From assembly GCA_964403075.1 (NCBI GenBank), contig CAYOEV010000012.1, positions 7,481-71,480 on the forward strand: a stretch of 64,000 bases of DNA, read 5' to 3'. This stretch comes from CAYOEV01 sp964403075. Lineage in GTDB: Bacteria; Bacteroidota; Bacteroidia; Cytophagales; Cyclobacteriaceae. The translations under genes were made by a program, and so were the position numbers. A model generated the notes under the pieces. It worked only from the letters and a program-made list of their open reading frames with translations. It did no database searches and was not told the DNA's origin. The first letter of the stretch is position 1. The number at the start of each line of letters is the position of its first letter. This document shows positions 51,801 to 61,600 of the stretch, piece by piece.

Positions 51801-53432
51801 TTACAATTTATCTATCAAGCCCGCAAAGTAAGTTTTTTTATCCGGAAATTTCAACTGCAGGGCTTCATAGATTTTAACAGCTTTCTTTTTGTGACCCTGC
51901 GCCAGATAAATCTCTGCCAGACTTTCCGTTGCCAGTTCATCGTTCCACTGGGTACTGGATGCCGCCAAGTCTTCAAGTGATTCAGTTTTTTTGAGCTTAT
52001 TCGTGCTAATCGACGGATTCTTTTCAATGAAGGTATTGATAATTTCCTCTTTATTCGGTGCCCGATTGGGGACTTCTTGATTGGCTTGCCTGTTCTTGTT
52101 GGAGCCTGAGAAAGCTATTTTACCACTTCCCGGTGTTTCGGTTGGTCTATTGAATCTGGATTCATTCTCGTCGAGTACAGGTTTCGAGGCAGTATGTCTT
52201 ACCTCTCTAGCGACTGACTCGGAACTAGATTCATCGTTGCTGCGTGTACGTGTTCTTCTTGAAGATGCCTTGCTGATAGAGGTGGTGGATTGTTTACGAA
52301 GCTTCTCATTCAATTCCATGAAAGATTGACTGATAGAACTGGTTGGTCGTTTTTGGATGAATTCAGCACTGTCGGGATCTCTGCTTCCTCTGACCATGGT
52401 GTCTTTGTCAATGTCCGACGCCTCATTTACTTCTTTAGCAGCGATGGCTTCGGAGTTTGGTTTTTCTTCTGTAGTGGCCGCTACTTGTGGGCGAATGCTT
52501 TTAGGTACCGCAATGTTTTCTTTCGCCGAGGTAGATGCACTTTTTGTGTCTGAGTAGCGTCCTTCATTTTGGGCCTGTGTCACTGCCCTTGGTGTGGGTT
52601 TCTTGTCCTTTTCTACCTCTTCAATCACAGATTTCTTGAGGGCCTCAATCGTAGAGTCGTCGATGGTGGTCTCATTAGAGGTCGAATGCGCCCTTATCTT
52701 TTTTTTTTCATCCGATTTAACCGCAGATGAATCTTTGGGTACTTCTTGTGAAGTACTTTTTTGGATTGAAAGATCGGTTGTACTTTCCGGTTCTGGTTGA
52801 GGTTCATCCCGGAATGCCATATTTTCATCTGTGGGCTTGGGAGCAGAGAGTGGTGAGCCAGCTCTTATGACGTCCGATTTTACCGTAGGGCTTATTTCAC
52901 TCGCTTCGTGCGTAACAATTCGTGAGGCCGAGGTTACGGGCTTTTCTTCATCTATCTGGTCCTGAATACTTACAAAATGCATTCTGGATTTCTTTAACTC
53001 TTCCAGGTCTCGCTCCAGCTCTTCCAACAAATGATCCATCTGTTGCTCGGTAGGCACCTTCATTTGATCCAATTCGGCACGTAGCGGGGATGGCGTTTCT
53101 ACGCTCACAGTTGAGGTAACCGCTTCACTTGACGGCTGATTGGAGACTGCTATCTCAGGGTCCGGCTCACTCACTTTAGGCTTATCGGCCAAAAAGATAA
53201 GCTCCCCATTAATGTATTTCTTTAAATGCTTTCGATCTGTGGCATAAACTGCCGCTGAGCCCAACCATTTTTTGGAATCGGAATGATCCTGAAGTTTGCC
53301 CAATTGGGCCAGAATGGTACGACCAATCGCAAAATATGGGTAAGCAAACAGTACTTTTTGCAGCTCATTTACCTGAGAAGCATCTCCCCCCTCTGGGTCA
53401 CGGATTATATCGATGAATTTCTGTTTATTCAA
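51801..53432 (-). CDS. Charged, Ser-rich protein with C-terminal TPR
   Basis: 543 residues, cytoplasmic. N-terminal helical part (about 1-75; ELQKVLFAYPYFAIGRTILAQLGK), a long low-complexity middle rich in Ser, Glu, Lys, Thr and Pro (about 90-460), and a C-terminal TPR-like unit (ATESLAEIYLAQGHKKKAVKIYEALQLKFP). The only usable start is TTG at 53432, as an in-frame stop lies just upstream. It sits between lptE and secG, suggesting an envelope or secretion scaffold role, unproven. Confidence 0.82.
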   Translation of the reverse strand: MNKQKFIDIIRDPEGGDASQVNELQKVLFAYPYFAIGRTILAQLGKLQDHSDSKKWLGSAAVYATDRKHLKKYINGELIFLADKPKVSEPDPEIAVSNQPSSEAVTSTVSVETPSPLRAELDQMKVPTEQQMDHLLEELERDLEELKKSRMHFVSIQDQIDEEKPVTSASRIVTHEASEISPTVKSDVIRAGSPLSAPKPTDENMAFRDEPQPEPESTTDLSIQKSTSQEVPKDSSAVKSDEKKKIRAHSTSNETTIDDSTIEALKKSVIEEVEKDKKPTPRAVTQAQNEGRYSDTKSASTSAKENIAVPKSIRPQVAATTEEKPNSEAIAAKEVNEASDIDKDTMVRGSRDPDSAEFIQKRPTSSISQSFMELNEKLRKQSTTSISKASSRRTRTRSNDESSSESVAREVRHTASKPVLDENESRFNRPTETPGSGKIAFSGSNKNRQANQEVPNRAPNKEEIINTFIEKNPSISTNKLKKTESLEDLAASSTQWNDELATESLAEIYLAQGHKKKAVKIYEALQLKFPDKKTYFAGLIDKL

Positions 53433-53462
53433 AGTGTGAGTTTAGGATAAAATTAATGAAAG

Positions 53463-53990
53463 TTACCAATTTGCTACCGATGCATTAAATATATCCAGTA
53501 TGATTTGATCAAAAATTCGGTCGAGGAACTCATCTTCACTGGCTGTCAAATCTGTGGTATTGGCATCAAAGTCCTCGAAGAAGCTAAACGAGCGATTGAA
53601 ATCAAAGGTGTCGTCTTTCATATTCACATACTGCACTTTTACCGACACAGTCAATCTGGACAAAGAGGATACATTTCCTGCATTTTCCTGTCTGCCTGAA
53701 GGCGCCACAGGCGTAACGCGATAACTTTCGATAAAGCCATCGAACTGTAGGTCACCATTTTGGTCTTCAAAATCCAGACTCGTATTGCGCTGGAAATAAT
53801 CCCGCAATTTCTCTGTGAAGGTTTGACTCATATCGGAAGGTCCCAGCAATGCATTGTTGTAAAAACGGGTAATAGAGAGGGTTTTCACATCGGGAGAAAT
53901 AGATGCTCCCGTAAAGGAATACACATTGCAGCCAGAGACACCTATGGTCAGACATAAAACGAGCAGTGCCTTAATCCTTTTCAATTTCAT
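53463..53990 (-). CDS. lptE: LPS-assembly lipoprotein LptE-like
   Basis: 175 residues from ATG 53990, with lipobox VSGC (LLVLCLTIGVSGC). The mature start CNVYSFTGASISPDVKTLSI and later SRLTVSVKVQYVNMKDD fit the Bacteroidota LptE family, which plugs LptD at the outer membrane to deliver LPS. A start at 54080 would lie far inside the sigma54 gene and before the signal peptide. It overlaps that gene by 20 nt. Confidence 0.88.
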   Translation of the reverse strand: MKLKRIKALLVLCLTIGVSGCNVYSFTGASISPDVKTLSITRFYNNALLGPSDMSQTFTEKLRDYFQRNTSLDFEDQNGDLQFDGFIESYRVTPVAPSGRQENAGNVSSLSRLTVSVKVQYVNMKDDTFDFNRSFSFFEDFDANTTDLTASEDEFLDRIFDQIILDIFNASVANW

Positions 53991-55233
53991 ATTGCTTGAT
54001 TTTCCGATAAAGTGTACGCTCACTAATGCCCAAATCCTGTGCAGCATGCTTCCTCTTGTTGTTGTTCTTTTGCAATGCACGGCGTATCATCTCCTTTTCC
54101 TTTTTTTCGAGAGACAGTGATTCATCCTCGTCTTCCTCATGGACAATGTCTTCTACCTCCAGGTAGTCGTCCTCTCCACGGCGACTATCTATGAGTAAAG
54201 GTTGATCTTTACTGATTGCTTCATCCACTGAATCAGAAACCACGTCGTTGTACAAGGATTCGTTTTCCTTCAGTATTTCAAGACCTTCCTTGGTTTCGCC
54301 CTGAATGATTTTAGCTACCAACGACTTCATGTCTGCCATGTCCTTTTTAAGATCGAAAAGCACTTTGTACAAGAGGTCACGTTCGCTCATGTCCTGCTGC
54401 CCGGGTTTTTCTGCCAGGGTGGGTAGTCGTGAGGCGTCCTTAGGTAAATAGCCAGCCAGGGTGGACTTGTCTATTTCGCGCCTCATTTCCAAAATATTCA
54501 TCTGTTGCACCAGATTGCGCAACTGACGAATGTTCCCGGGAAATCGATACGATAAAATAGACTGCTGGGCCTCTGCAGTCAACGTCAATGGCTGGTTGCG
54601 GTATTTTTCCGATTCGTCCGACGCAAATTTTCTGAATAGCAAGAGTACATCCGTGTCCCTTTCTCGCAACGCCGGCACATATATGGGCACCGTACTTAAA
54701 CGATAATACAGGTCTTCCCTAAATTTTCCCCGATTGACGGCATCCAACAGGTTCACGTTCGTAGCCGCAATCACACGAACATCAGTCTTTTGTACCTTGG
54801 AAGAACCCACTTTGATAAACTCGCCATTTTCAAGTACGCGTAGTAAACGCGACTGCGTGGAAAAAGGCATTTCTCCAATTTCGTCCAGGAATATGGTTCC
54901 GCCGTTGGTGACTTCAAAGTAGCCCTTGCGTGACTCGTGTGCCCCGGTGAAAGCCCCTTTTTCGTGGCCAAATAGCTCAGAATCAATGGTGCCTTCCGGA
55001 ATAGCTCCACAGTTAATGGCGATAAACTGGCCGTGCTTTCTGGGAGATAACTGATGAATTATTTTGGAGAATGACTCTTTACCTACTCCGCTTTCTCCGG
55101 ATATCAATACCGTCATCTCTGTGGGTCCTACTTGTAGCGCTACCCGTAGTGCATGGGTCAGTCGGTCGGAGTTGCCGATGATGTCAAAGCGCTGCTTGAT
55201 GCTCAGTATGTCCTGTGTGGTTATTTTATTCAT
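53971..55233 (-). CDS. Sigma54-dependent transcriptional activator without receiver domain
   Basis: 420 residues. AAA+ domain from about residue 12: Walker A GESGVGKESF, the sigma54-contact motif GAFTGAHES, Walker B GGTIFLDEIGEM. A long acidic linker (about 290-375; EDEDESLSLEK) leads to a Fis-type HTH (RKHAAQDLGISERTLYRKIKQYEI). With no N-terminal receiver or GAF domain, activity is probably set by expression or partners. It sits between miaB and lptE with 1-nt spacing to miaB and overlap with lptE, a layout found in other Bacteroidota. Confidence 0.95.
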   Translation of the reverse strand: MNKITTQDILSIKQRFDIIGNSDRLTHALRVALQVGPTEMTVLISGESGVGKESFSKIIHQLSPRKHGQFIAINCGAIPEGTIDSELFGHEKGAFTGAHESRKGYFEVTNGGTIFLDEIGEMPFSTQSRLLRVLENGEFIKVGSSKVQKTDVRVIAATNVNLLDAVNRGKFREDLYYRLSTVPIYVPALRERDTDVLLLFRKFASDESEKYRNQPLTLTAEAQQSILSYRFPGNIRQLRNLVQQMNILEMRREIDKSTLAGYLPKDASRLPTLAEKPGQQDMSERDLLYKVLFDLKKDMADMKSLVAKIIQGETKEGLEILKENESLYNDVVSDSVDEAISKDQPLLIDSRRGEDDYLEVEDIVHEEDEDESLSLEKKEKEMIRRALQKNNNKRKHAAQDLGISERTLYRKIKQYEIEKD

Positions 55234-55234
55234 G

Positions 55235-56692
55235 TCAGGAAACTACCCTTCCGAATAAGGTGGCGGTTGAGCAATCGTGTATTTTGACGTTCACATAGGT
55301 GCCTTTGGGATAGTTTCCTTCAAAGATAACTACCTTGTTTGCACTGTTGCGGCCTTGAAACTGGGTCGCAGATCGCTTACTGGGGCCTTCAATTAACACC
55401 CGAAATGTTTGTCCAATAGCTCGTTGATTGCGTTCGAGTGAGAGCATACGCTGCCGATCGATAATTTCCTGTAACCTTCGCTTTTTTACTGTTAAAGGAA
55501 TATCATCGGCATATTGTTTAGCGGCCAATGTACCGGGCCTTTCGGAATAAAAAAACATGTAGGAAAAGTCGTACTTTACGTAATCCATCAAACTCAGCGT
55601 ATCCCGATGTTCTGCTTCTGTTTCTGAACAAAAGCCGGCGATCATGTCTGAACTGATGCCGCAATCTTCGCCTAGTATGTGTCTGATGGCAGCCACCCGC
55701 TCCATGTACCAATCGCGGTCGTAAGTCCTATTCATGAGGGCCAGTACCCGTGAATTGCCGCTCTGTGCTGGTAAATGGATGTATTTACAGATGTTGGCAT
55801 GCGCTTTCATCGTATGCAGCACCTCATCGGTAATGTCCTTGGGGTGAGAGGTGGAAAAGCGCACCCGCAAATCGGGATGAATGGAGGCTACTCGCTGGAG
55901 CAATCCGGCAAAGTTGATGACTTCCACTGCGTCGGGGAGCCGCTTTTCTAAGCGTGCTTTATTATTTTCCAGGGGAGACCATTTGTAAGAATCTACGTTT
56001 TGTCCAAGTAGCGTCACTTCGCGATAACCTTGGTCAAACAATTCCTGTGCTTCCCTCACGATGGATTCAGGATCGCGACTGCGCTCGCGGCCACGGGTAA
56101 ATGGGACTACGCAAAACGAACACATGTTGTCGCATCCGCGCATGATGGAAATAAAGGCGGTCACACCATTGGAGTTGAGGCGAACAGGGGAGATGTCGGC
56201 GTAGGTTTCTTCTCTTGAGAGGAAGGTATTTATACCACGTGATCCTTCATCAGCTTCCTTCACCAGCTTGGGCAGGTCTCGATAAGCATCCGGACCTACT
56301 ACCAGGTCCACAATCTTTTCTTCTTCCAGAAATTTTGCTTTCAACCGCTCGGCCATACAGCCCAGCACACCTATCGTCATTTCTGGACGGTGTTTTTTTA
56401 AACCATTGAAATGATTGAGTCGATTCCGGACAGTTTGTTCGGCTTTTTCCCGTATCGAACACGTATTGATCAATACCACATCTGCATCCTCGGCTTTAGA
56501 AGTGGTTCCGAAACCCTCTTTGATGAGAATGGAAGCGACAATTTCGCTGTCAGAAAAATTCATCTGGCAGCCGTAGCTTTCGATGTATAACTTTTTATTC
56601 GACTGCCCCTCATCTGCGGTCACCTTCTTATCGCAGACGACTGCTTCCGCTTGTTCCTGGACAATATCGATGTCTGCTATCAGTCCTTGCAT
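55235..56692 (-). CDS. miaB: tRNA-2-methylthio-N6-dimethylallyladenosine synthase MiaB
   Basis: 485 residues. N-terminal UPF0004 domain with three cluster Cys (SYGCQMNFSD, NTCSIREKAE, LGCMAER), radical-SAM core with CDNMCSFC (CxxxCxxC), and a C-terminal TRAM domain. It adds a methylthio group to i6A37 of tRNAs reading UNN codons. First gene of the five-gene operon. Upstream, a perfect -7 box (TAAATTTG) and a TGACA/TGTCA palindrome form its promoter. Confidence 0.97.
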   Translation of the reverse strand: MQGLIADIDIVQEQAEAVVCDKKVTADEGQSNKKLYIESYGCQMNFSDSEIVASILIKEGFGTTSKAEDADVVLINTCSIREKAEQTVRNRLNHFNGLKKHRPEMTIGVLGCMAERLKAKFLEEEKIVDLVVGPDAYRDLPKLVKEADEGSRGINTFLSREETYADISPVRLNSNGVTAFISIMRGCDNMCSFCVVPFTRGRERSRDPESIVREAQELFDQGYREVTLLGQNVDSYKWSPLENNKARLEKRLPDAVEVINFAGLLQRVASIHPDLRVRFSTSHPKDITDEVLHTMKAHANICKYIHLPAQSGNSRVLALMNRTYDRDWYMERVAAIRHILGEDCGISSDMIAGFCSETEAEHRDTLSLMDYVKYDFSYMFFYSERPGTLAAKQYADDIPLTVKKRRLQEIIDRQRMLSLERNQRAIGQTFRVLIEGPSKRSATQFQGRNSANKVVIFEGNYPKGTYVNVKIHDCSTATLFGRVVS

Positions 56693-56714
56693 ATTCCTCC
56701 ACTTAATTGAACCG

Positions 56715-56755
56715 CAAATTTACAATTTGAATGGGCTTTGAGTGACATTTTGTCA
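56715..56755 (-). promoter_or_regulatory. miaB operon promoter with TGACA-TTT-TGTCA palindrome
   Basis: On the minus strand a perfect -7 box TAAATTTG (56722-56715). A perfect palindrome TGACATTTTGTCA (56743-56755) covers the -33 region, 20 nt upstream of the -7 box. No TTG is found at -33, so an activator or alternative contact is plausible. The miaB ATG follows 22 nt after the -7 box. Confidence 0.6.
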
Positions 56756-56795
56756 GTTTATTTAATAGCTCCGTGTATTTCATTAGTTTCGTTGC

Positions 56796-57314
56796 ATGGC
56801 ACTTATTCGTTCGGTTAGGGGATACACGCCTACGTGGGGCAATGATTGCTGGTTCGCAGACAATGCCACCTTGGTAGGGGAGGTCGTCTTGGGTCAGCGG
56901 TGTACAGTCTGGTTCAACGCAGTGGTCAGGGGAGACGTTCATTTCATACAGGTAGGGGACCAGACCAATATTCAGGACAACGTCACCATTCATGGTACCT
57001 ATGAAAAAGCACCTACTACCATTGGCAGTTATGTGACCATTGCGCACAATGCCATCGTTCATGGCTGTACATTAGAAGATGAGGTCATGATTGGGATGGG
57101 TGCAATTGTCATGGATCATGCGGTTGTCGGACGCGGCGCCATGATTGCGGCAGGTGCTGTGGTGCTGGAAGGCACGCAAGTACCTCCTGGAAGCATTTAT
57201 GGCGGTGTGCCGGCCAAAAAATTGAAACAGTTAGACGGCAATAACCTGGCCATGATGAAACGTATTGCGGCAAACTATGTGAAATACGCAGGTTGGTTTA
57301 AAGAAGAAAAATGA
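56796..57314 (+). CDS. Gamma-class carbonic anhydrase family protein (YrdA-like)
   Basis: 172 residues, left-handed beta helix of hexapeptide repeats. Metal-ligand His are H66 (TIHGT), H84 and H89 (IAHNAIVHGC), matching the three zinc or iron ligands of gamma carbonic anhydrases. The proton-shuttle loop of Cam is absent, as in YrdA/CaiE-type members, so carbonate activity is uncertain. It diverges from miaB, and its stop overlaps the next gene (ATGA). Confidence 0.93.
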   Translation: MALIRSVRGYTPTWGNDCWFADNATLVGEVVLGQRCTVWFNAVVRGDVHFIQVGDQTNIQDNVTIHGTYEKAPTTIGSYVTIAHNAIVHGCTLEDEVMIGMGAIVMDHAVVGRGAMIAAGAVVLEGTQVPPGSIYGGVPAKKLKQLDGNNLAMMKRIAANYVKYAGWFKEEK

Positions 57315-57661
57315 TTCGGTTTTTATTACTTACTGCGGCGGTGCTGATCGCCTCATACATTTTGCCAGGTGTGGAAGTGGATGGCTTTTGGACGGCCGTG
57401 ATTGTAGCGCTGGTTTTGGCGCTATTCAATGTTACGCTCAAGCCAATATTAATCATCCTCACCATCCCGGTCACGTTGGTCACCTTTGGCCTTTTTCTTT
57501 TGGTCATCAATGCAATGGTAGTCCTGATGGCCGATGCCCTCGTAGGTGGGTTTACCACCGATGGCTTTTGGTGGGCCCTGTTATTCAGCATTGTGCTGAC
57601 CTTAACGAATGCCCTGCTGACTGACCTGAGCGGAATAAAACCTAAGAGACGACAGCGATAA
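57311..57661 (+). CDS. Phage_holin_4_2 / YvlD-like membrane protein
   Basis: 116 residues, four membrane helices, with the family pattern LPGVEVDGFWTAVIVALVLALFNVTLKPIL and ADALVGGFTTDGFWWALLFSI. Despite the family name it is a chromosomal housekeeping-type protein, not evidence of a phage. Coupled to the carbonic anhydrase gene by ATGA. Function unknown. Confidence 0.9.
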   Translation: MIRFLLLTAAVLIASYILPGVEVDGFWTAVIVALVLALFNVTLKPILIILTIPVTLVTFGLFLLVINAMVVLMADALVGGFTTDGFWWALLFSIVLTLTNALLTDLSGIKPKRRQR

Positions 57662-57672
57662 TTGTGGTCTGG

Positions 57673-58593
57673 TTAGAAATACACCGGACACTGAGGATCT
57701 TTTTTGTAGTTTTTTAGCTTGATCCGGTAATTGATCATAATCTCGTGGGTACCCTTAGAATAGCTGCTGATTTCCGACGTGATGGCGTCATAGGCGTAGC
57801 CGACCCGTAAATTTTCGTTCAGAATAAATTGCGCAACAAATACTACGGCGTCACCGCTTCGGTAGGACACGCCAGCATAGGCAATATTTTCAAATATAAT
57901 GGTACCATTGATGTCCCAGGCGACAGGCGTATTTTCCTGTAGGCGAATGAGTGCAGACGGGCTTAGTTTCACTTCCGGACTTAAATCGAAGATGACCCCA
58001 CCCGTCAGGTAATAAAAGCGACTTTCCCGGGCTTCACTGGCGGTCTCTACATTGATATCAAAAATCCTGTTTTTAATGATGTAAGGAACTGATGCACCCA
58101 CATACATCCGTGGATTCGCGAAGTAAAGACCCGCTCCGAAATTGGGTGAAAACTTAGATATCTGCGTGTTCAAAGGGTCATCTTCGCGAAAGGGGTTGGT
58201 TTCAGTGAAGTTGGATTGCCGATTGTTGAATCCCCCCTGCAAACCCATAGAAAGAATCCCTGCAGACGTACTGATTTTGTAGGCGTAACTACCATAAACA
58301 CCGAGGTCTTCGTGCACACCAATCTGGTCACGTGTAACCAGCAAACCAGCACCCACCCGGTTGCCAAAAAAAGAGTTGTGAACGGCCAGCGATTGCGTGA
58401 CCGGTGCGCCCTCCACATTTAGCCATTGGTCCCTGTTGGTGACTGTAGCGCTAAATATATTCAGGCTACCCGCATAGGCCGGATTCAATACCAGCCCATT
58501 GTACATATACGTGGAAGTTACCGGCCGTTGTTGACCGGTAACTACCTGTATGAAGGTTAAACTAATGATTATGGCTGCACCAAGCGCTTTCAT
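57673..58593 (-). CDS. PorP/SprF-family type IX secretion outer-membrane protein
   Basis: 306 residues with signal peptide (MKALGAAIIISLTFIQVVTGQ). It begins with the family motif SYMYNGLVLNPAYAGS-like TYMYNGLVLNPAYAG, then barrel strands, ending YRIKLKNYKKDPQCPVYF. PorP/SprF proteins help attach or export CTD-bearing type IX cargo. It lies 9 bp downstream of the giant adhesin gene, the classic sprB-sprF pairing, so the adhesin is its likely partner. Confidence 0.93.
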   Translation of the reverse strand: MKALGAAIIISLTFIQVVTGQQRPVTSTYMYNGLVLNPAYAGSLNIFSATVTNRDQWLNVEGAPVTQSLAVHNSFFGNRVGAGLLVTRDQIGVHEDLGVYGSYAYKISTSAGILSMGLQGGFNNRQSNFTETNPFREDDPLNTQISKFSPNFGAGLYFANPRMYVGASVPYIIKNRIFDINVETASEARESRFYYLTGGVIFDLSPEVKLSPSALIRLQENTPVAWDINGTIIFENIAYAGVSYRSGDAVVFVAQFILNENLRVGYAYDAITSEISSYSKGTHEIMINYRIKLKNYKKDPQCPVYF

Positions 58594-58602
58594 ATAAGCA
58601 AT

Positions 58603-61600
58603 TTATCTTACTAATTCTAAATATCCCTGTTCTGGCTCTGAACCGTCTCCCTTATCGACGATAAAGAAGTAGGTGCCTTCTGGCAGTTCATTGCTGCCCA
58701 CAGATGCGCCCACGTTGCTGAATCCTTCAAATCGCACATCCGAGTTGTTATAACCTTCCACTTCGTAAATTTTGGTACCCCCTCTGTTGAAAATGGTTAC
58801 CGTATTGTTAGGGAAGAAATCCAGACAGTCGATCAGGAAGAAGTCATTGAATCCATCGTTGTTGGCTGTGACCAGATTGTAAACATTGATGCCCGTTTCA
58901 ATACTGAACGTCGCCTCGTACGTACAACCATTGTCGGCGATAAATTCCACTGAGTAGTTGCCCGGCTGCGCATCGATCAACACGTTATCGTCCTGAATCT
59001 CCCCGGTGTCATCGTTGGTCCAGACAATGGTTTCCACGAAGTTGAACGATTCGAAAGTGATTCGTGCCGTGCCATTGAACTGATTGGCAGCACCATCTTC
59101 TGTTCGCAAGCAAACGGAAGGCGTAGTGACGATCTCAAATACCGGATCGGTAATTTCCTCAATGATCGATACATCGGTACTACCCACTGCCGGACAGCCA
59201 GAGCTGAGTTGGGTAACCTGAACTACATAGTCGCCCACATCTAACCCACCTACCTGACTTCCCGTTGCCACCGGCGTGCCCAGGTCGTCAGCAAAAAACC
59301 ACTCAAACATGTAGTCGGCTGTTTCTCCCTCTACCGTGGCAACGGCCTCACCATTGGCAATGGTACAGTTGGTACGATTAGAAAGTACGGCCACCAGCGG
59401 TGTCGGAATCATCGGGGTATTGTCTGCAATGTCAAATACCTCGAAATACACACAGTTGGTTAAAACATTACGCATGGTCACCGTGTACTGACCAATGGCC
59501 AGGGAATCTGCAAAGAAAATGTTCGCATAAAGTGGCGTAGCGGTCGTGTCTGTGCCTGTGTACCAGTTGATCTGGAACTGACCCAGATTGTCGTTCATGA
59601 TCTGGGCGAATCCATTATTTTCCACACACGAAGTCACATCGGTGAGCTCAAGTTCTGGATCCACGATTTCAATGGTACTCTCGATTTCCAGGAAGTTCGG
59701 CTCAGAGGCACAGTTATCTATGCCCGAGATGTCCCTTACGTACACCGTATACAACCCGTCAGGTAATCCGGTGACAATTGAACCGGTGTAGTCCGGGGCG
59801 CTCAAGTTGGGCGAAGTCTGATGACCATCGAACCATAAGTATTCATATTGAGAAATAGGCTGCTGTGGATCTATCACTTGTACGGCCATCACACCACTGA
59901 AGTCCGGTGCGCAATAGCTGTTAGGCGTGGTAGATACCGACAGTTGCAGGGGATTCGGAGAATCATTGATCAGATCGTAGCTGGCTGTCATCACGCAACC
60001 GGTTGCCAGGTCTGTGACTTCTACGGTGTACGTACCACCCACGAGGCCGTCACCATCAATGAAATCGTTTGGATCGTCGCCGATGGCCGGTTGGTTCGGG
60101 TTGGTGATCACCACAGGCACGCCATCCACATCTTCTCCCGTCCATGTGAAACTGTACAAACCTGGATCTGTAGAACCGTTGGCCTGTGCAGACAACCATC
60201 CGTTGGCATTGGTCAGTTCGCATCGGGTATTATTGACCCCGTCTACCAACGTAATCACCGGAGGATTGCTATTGTCAAGAATCTCGAATTGCAGCGCTGT
60301 AGGTGTTACACAACCTCTGCTGATGTGCTCTGCGGTAAGGTAATACACGCCTGAAGCAAGTGCACCAAACAAGACCGGATCGCTGGCAGTGAGGGTTGCG
60401 ATGGGGGCCGGAGCACCGGATTGTGGATTCACATCATACAGGTTGAATGTGTAATCTACCAGTGCGTCGAGGCTGACCGCCAATACTTCCACACTTCCGT
60501 TTTCAGGTGCACAGCTGGTTTGATCCACCACGCTGATGGTCTGGATAACCGGGATCAACGGATCCTCTTCGAACAACTGGGCTGTTTGCGCCACGGTACA
60601 TCCGCTGGCTGCATTAATTACCTCCAGGGTGTAGAATCCAGCCAATTGATCTGTGATGGTCGCTGTTTCGCCGCCGTCAGCCGTTGGCACTTCGTTGCCC
60701 GGGGTGGCAGTGGTGCCTATGTACCACTGGAAGGTATAATCCGGATCGGTGTGGTCCACACCATCTGCCGTTGCAGTCAGTTCGCCGTTGGCGTTGGTAC
60801 ATGGCTGGTCTTCGGCTGTTACCGTGATGTCGATCACAGGATAAAGGATGCTTTCAATCACTTCAAATTCAATCGGATCCGAAATACAGTTGGTGGAAGG
60901 ATCGGTGACCACCGCATAATAAGTACCTGCGGCCAAAGGACCAGCCTCATAAGGATCGGTGACAATCGTAGCACCTATCTGGACGGTAAGCGCTGGATCG
61001 GAATAAATTTCCAATTCGATGCCTGCCGTTTGCATGGCGACACCATCCAGTGGCGTACCATCGATGGTTACCTCAAAGACTTCAAATGAGCCGTTGATGA
61101 GACAGGTGGTCTGGTCATTTACCGAATAGCTGGTAATCACCGGCGTAAGGGGTTCATCGATGACGGTGAAAGAAGCCGTGCTGGTACAGTTATTGGGAAC
61201 GTTTGTCACCTCAATAAAGTACAAGCCAGCGCTCAGGTTGAATATGCTGTCTGTGGCACCCCCCTGTGGCGCAGGCACTTCATTACCTGGCGCTATGGCG
61301 CCGGCATACCATTGGAATGTATAGTCGGGATCAGTGTCATCCACCCCGTCGGCACGCACGCTGATGTTACCTACGGCGTTGCCGCCTCCACAATCCTGGT
61401 TGTTTTCCAGTGATACGGGTGTGATGACCGGAGGTGTACTAAGGTCTTCGATGTTTACCCGTACGTTGGCAATTTCGCAACCGGTGGTGGTGTTGAACGC
61501 GGTGATGAAGTAGGAGTCAGGAGCCAAACCACTTTCCGTTATCGGACCTGGCGGATTGGTGTAAGTATTCACTACCGGACCAGTCAGGCTACCAGATCGA

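Noticed and set aside
57311..57661. Phage holin hint
   Set aside because: The Phage_holin_4_2 family is mostly chromosomal YvlD-like membrane proteins, and no other phage genes are nearby.
59848..61089. Long plus-strand frames inside the giant adhesin gene (168 and 222 codons)
   Set aside because: They are by-products of repeated G+C-richer codons in the opposite strand; no domain, no promoter.
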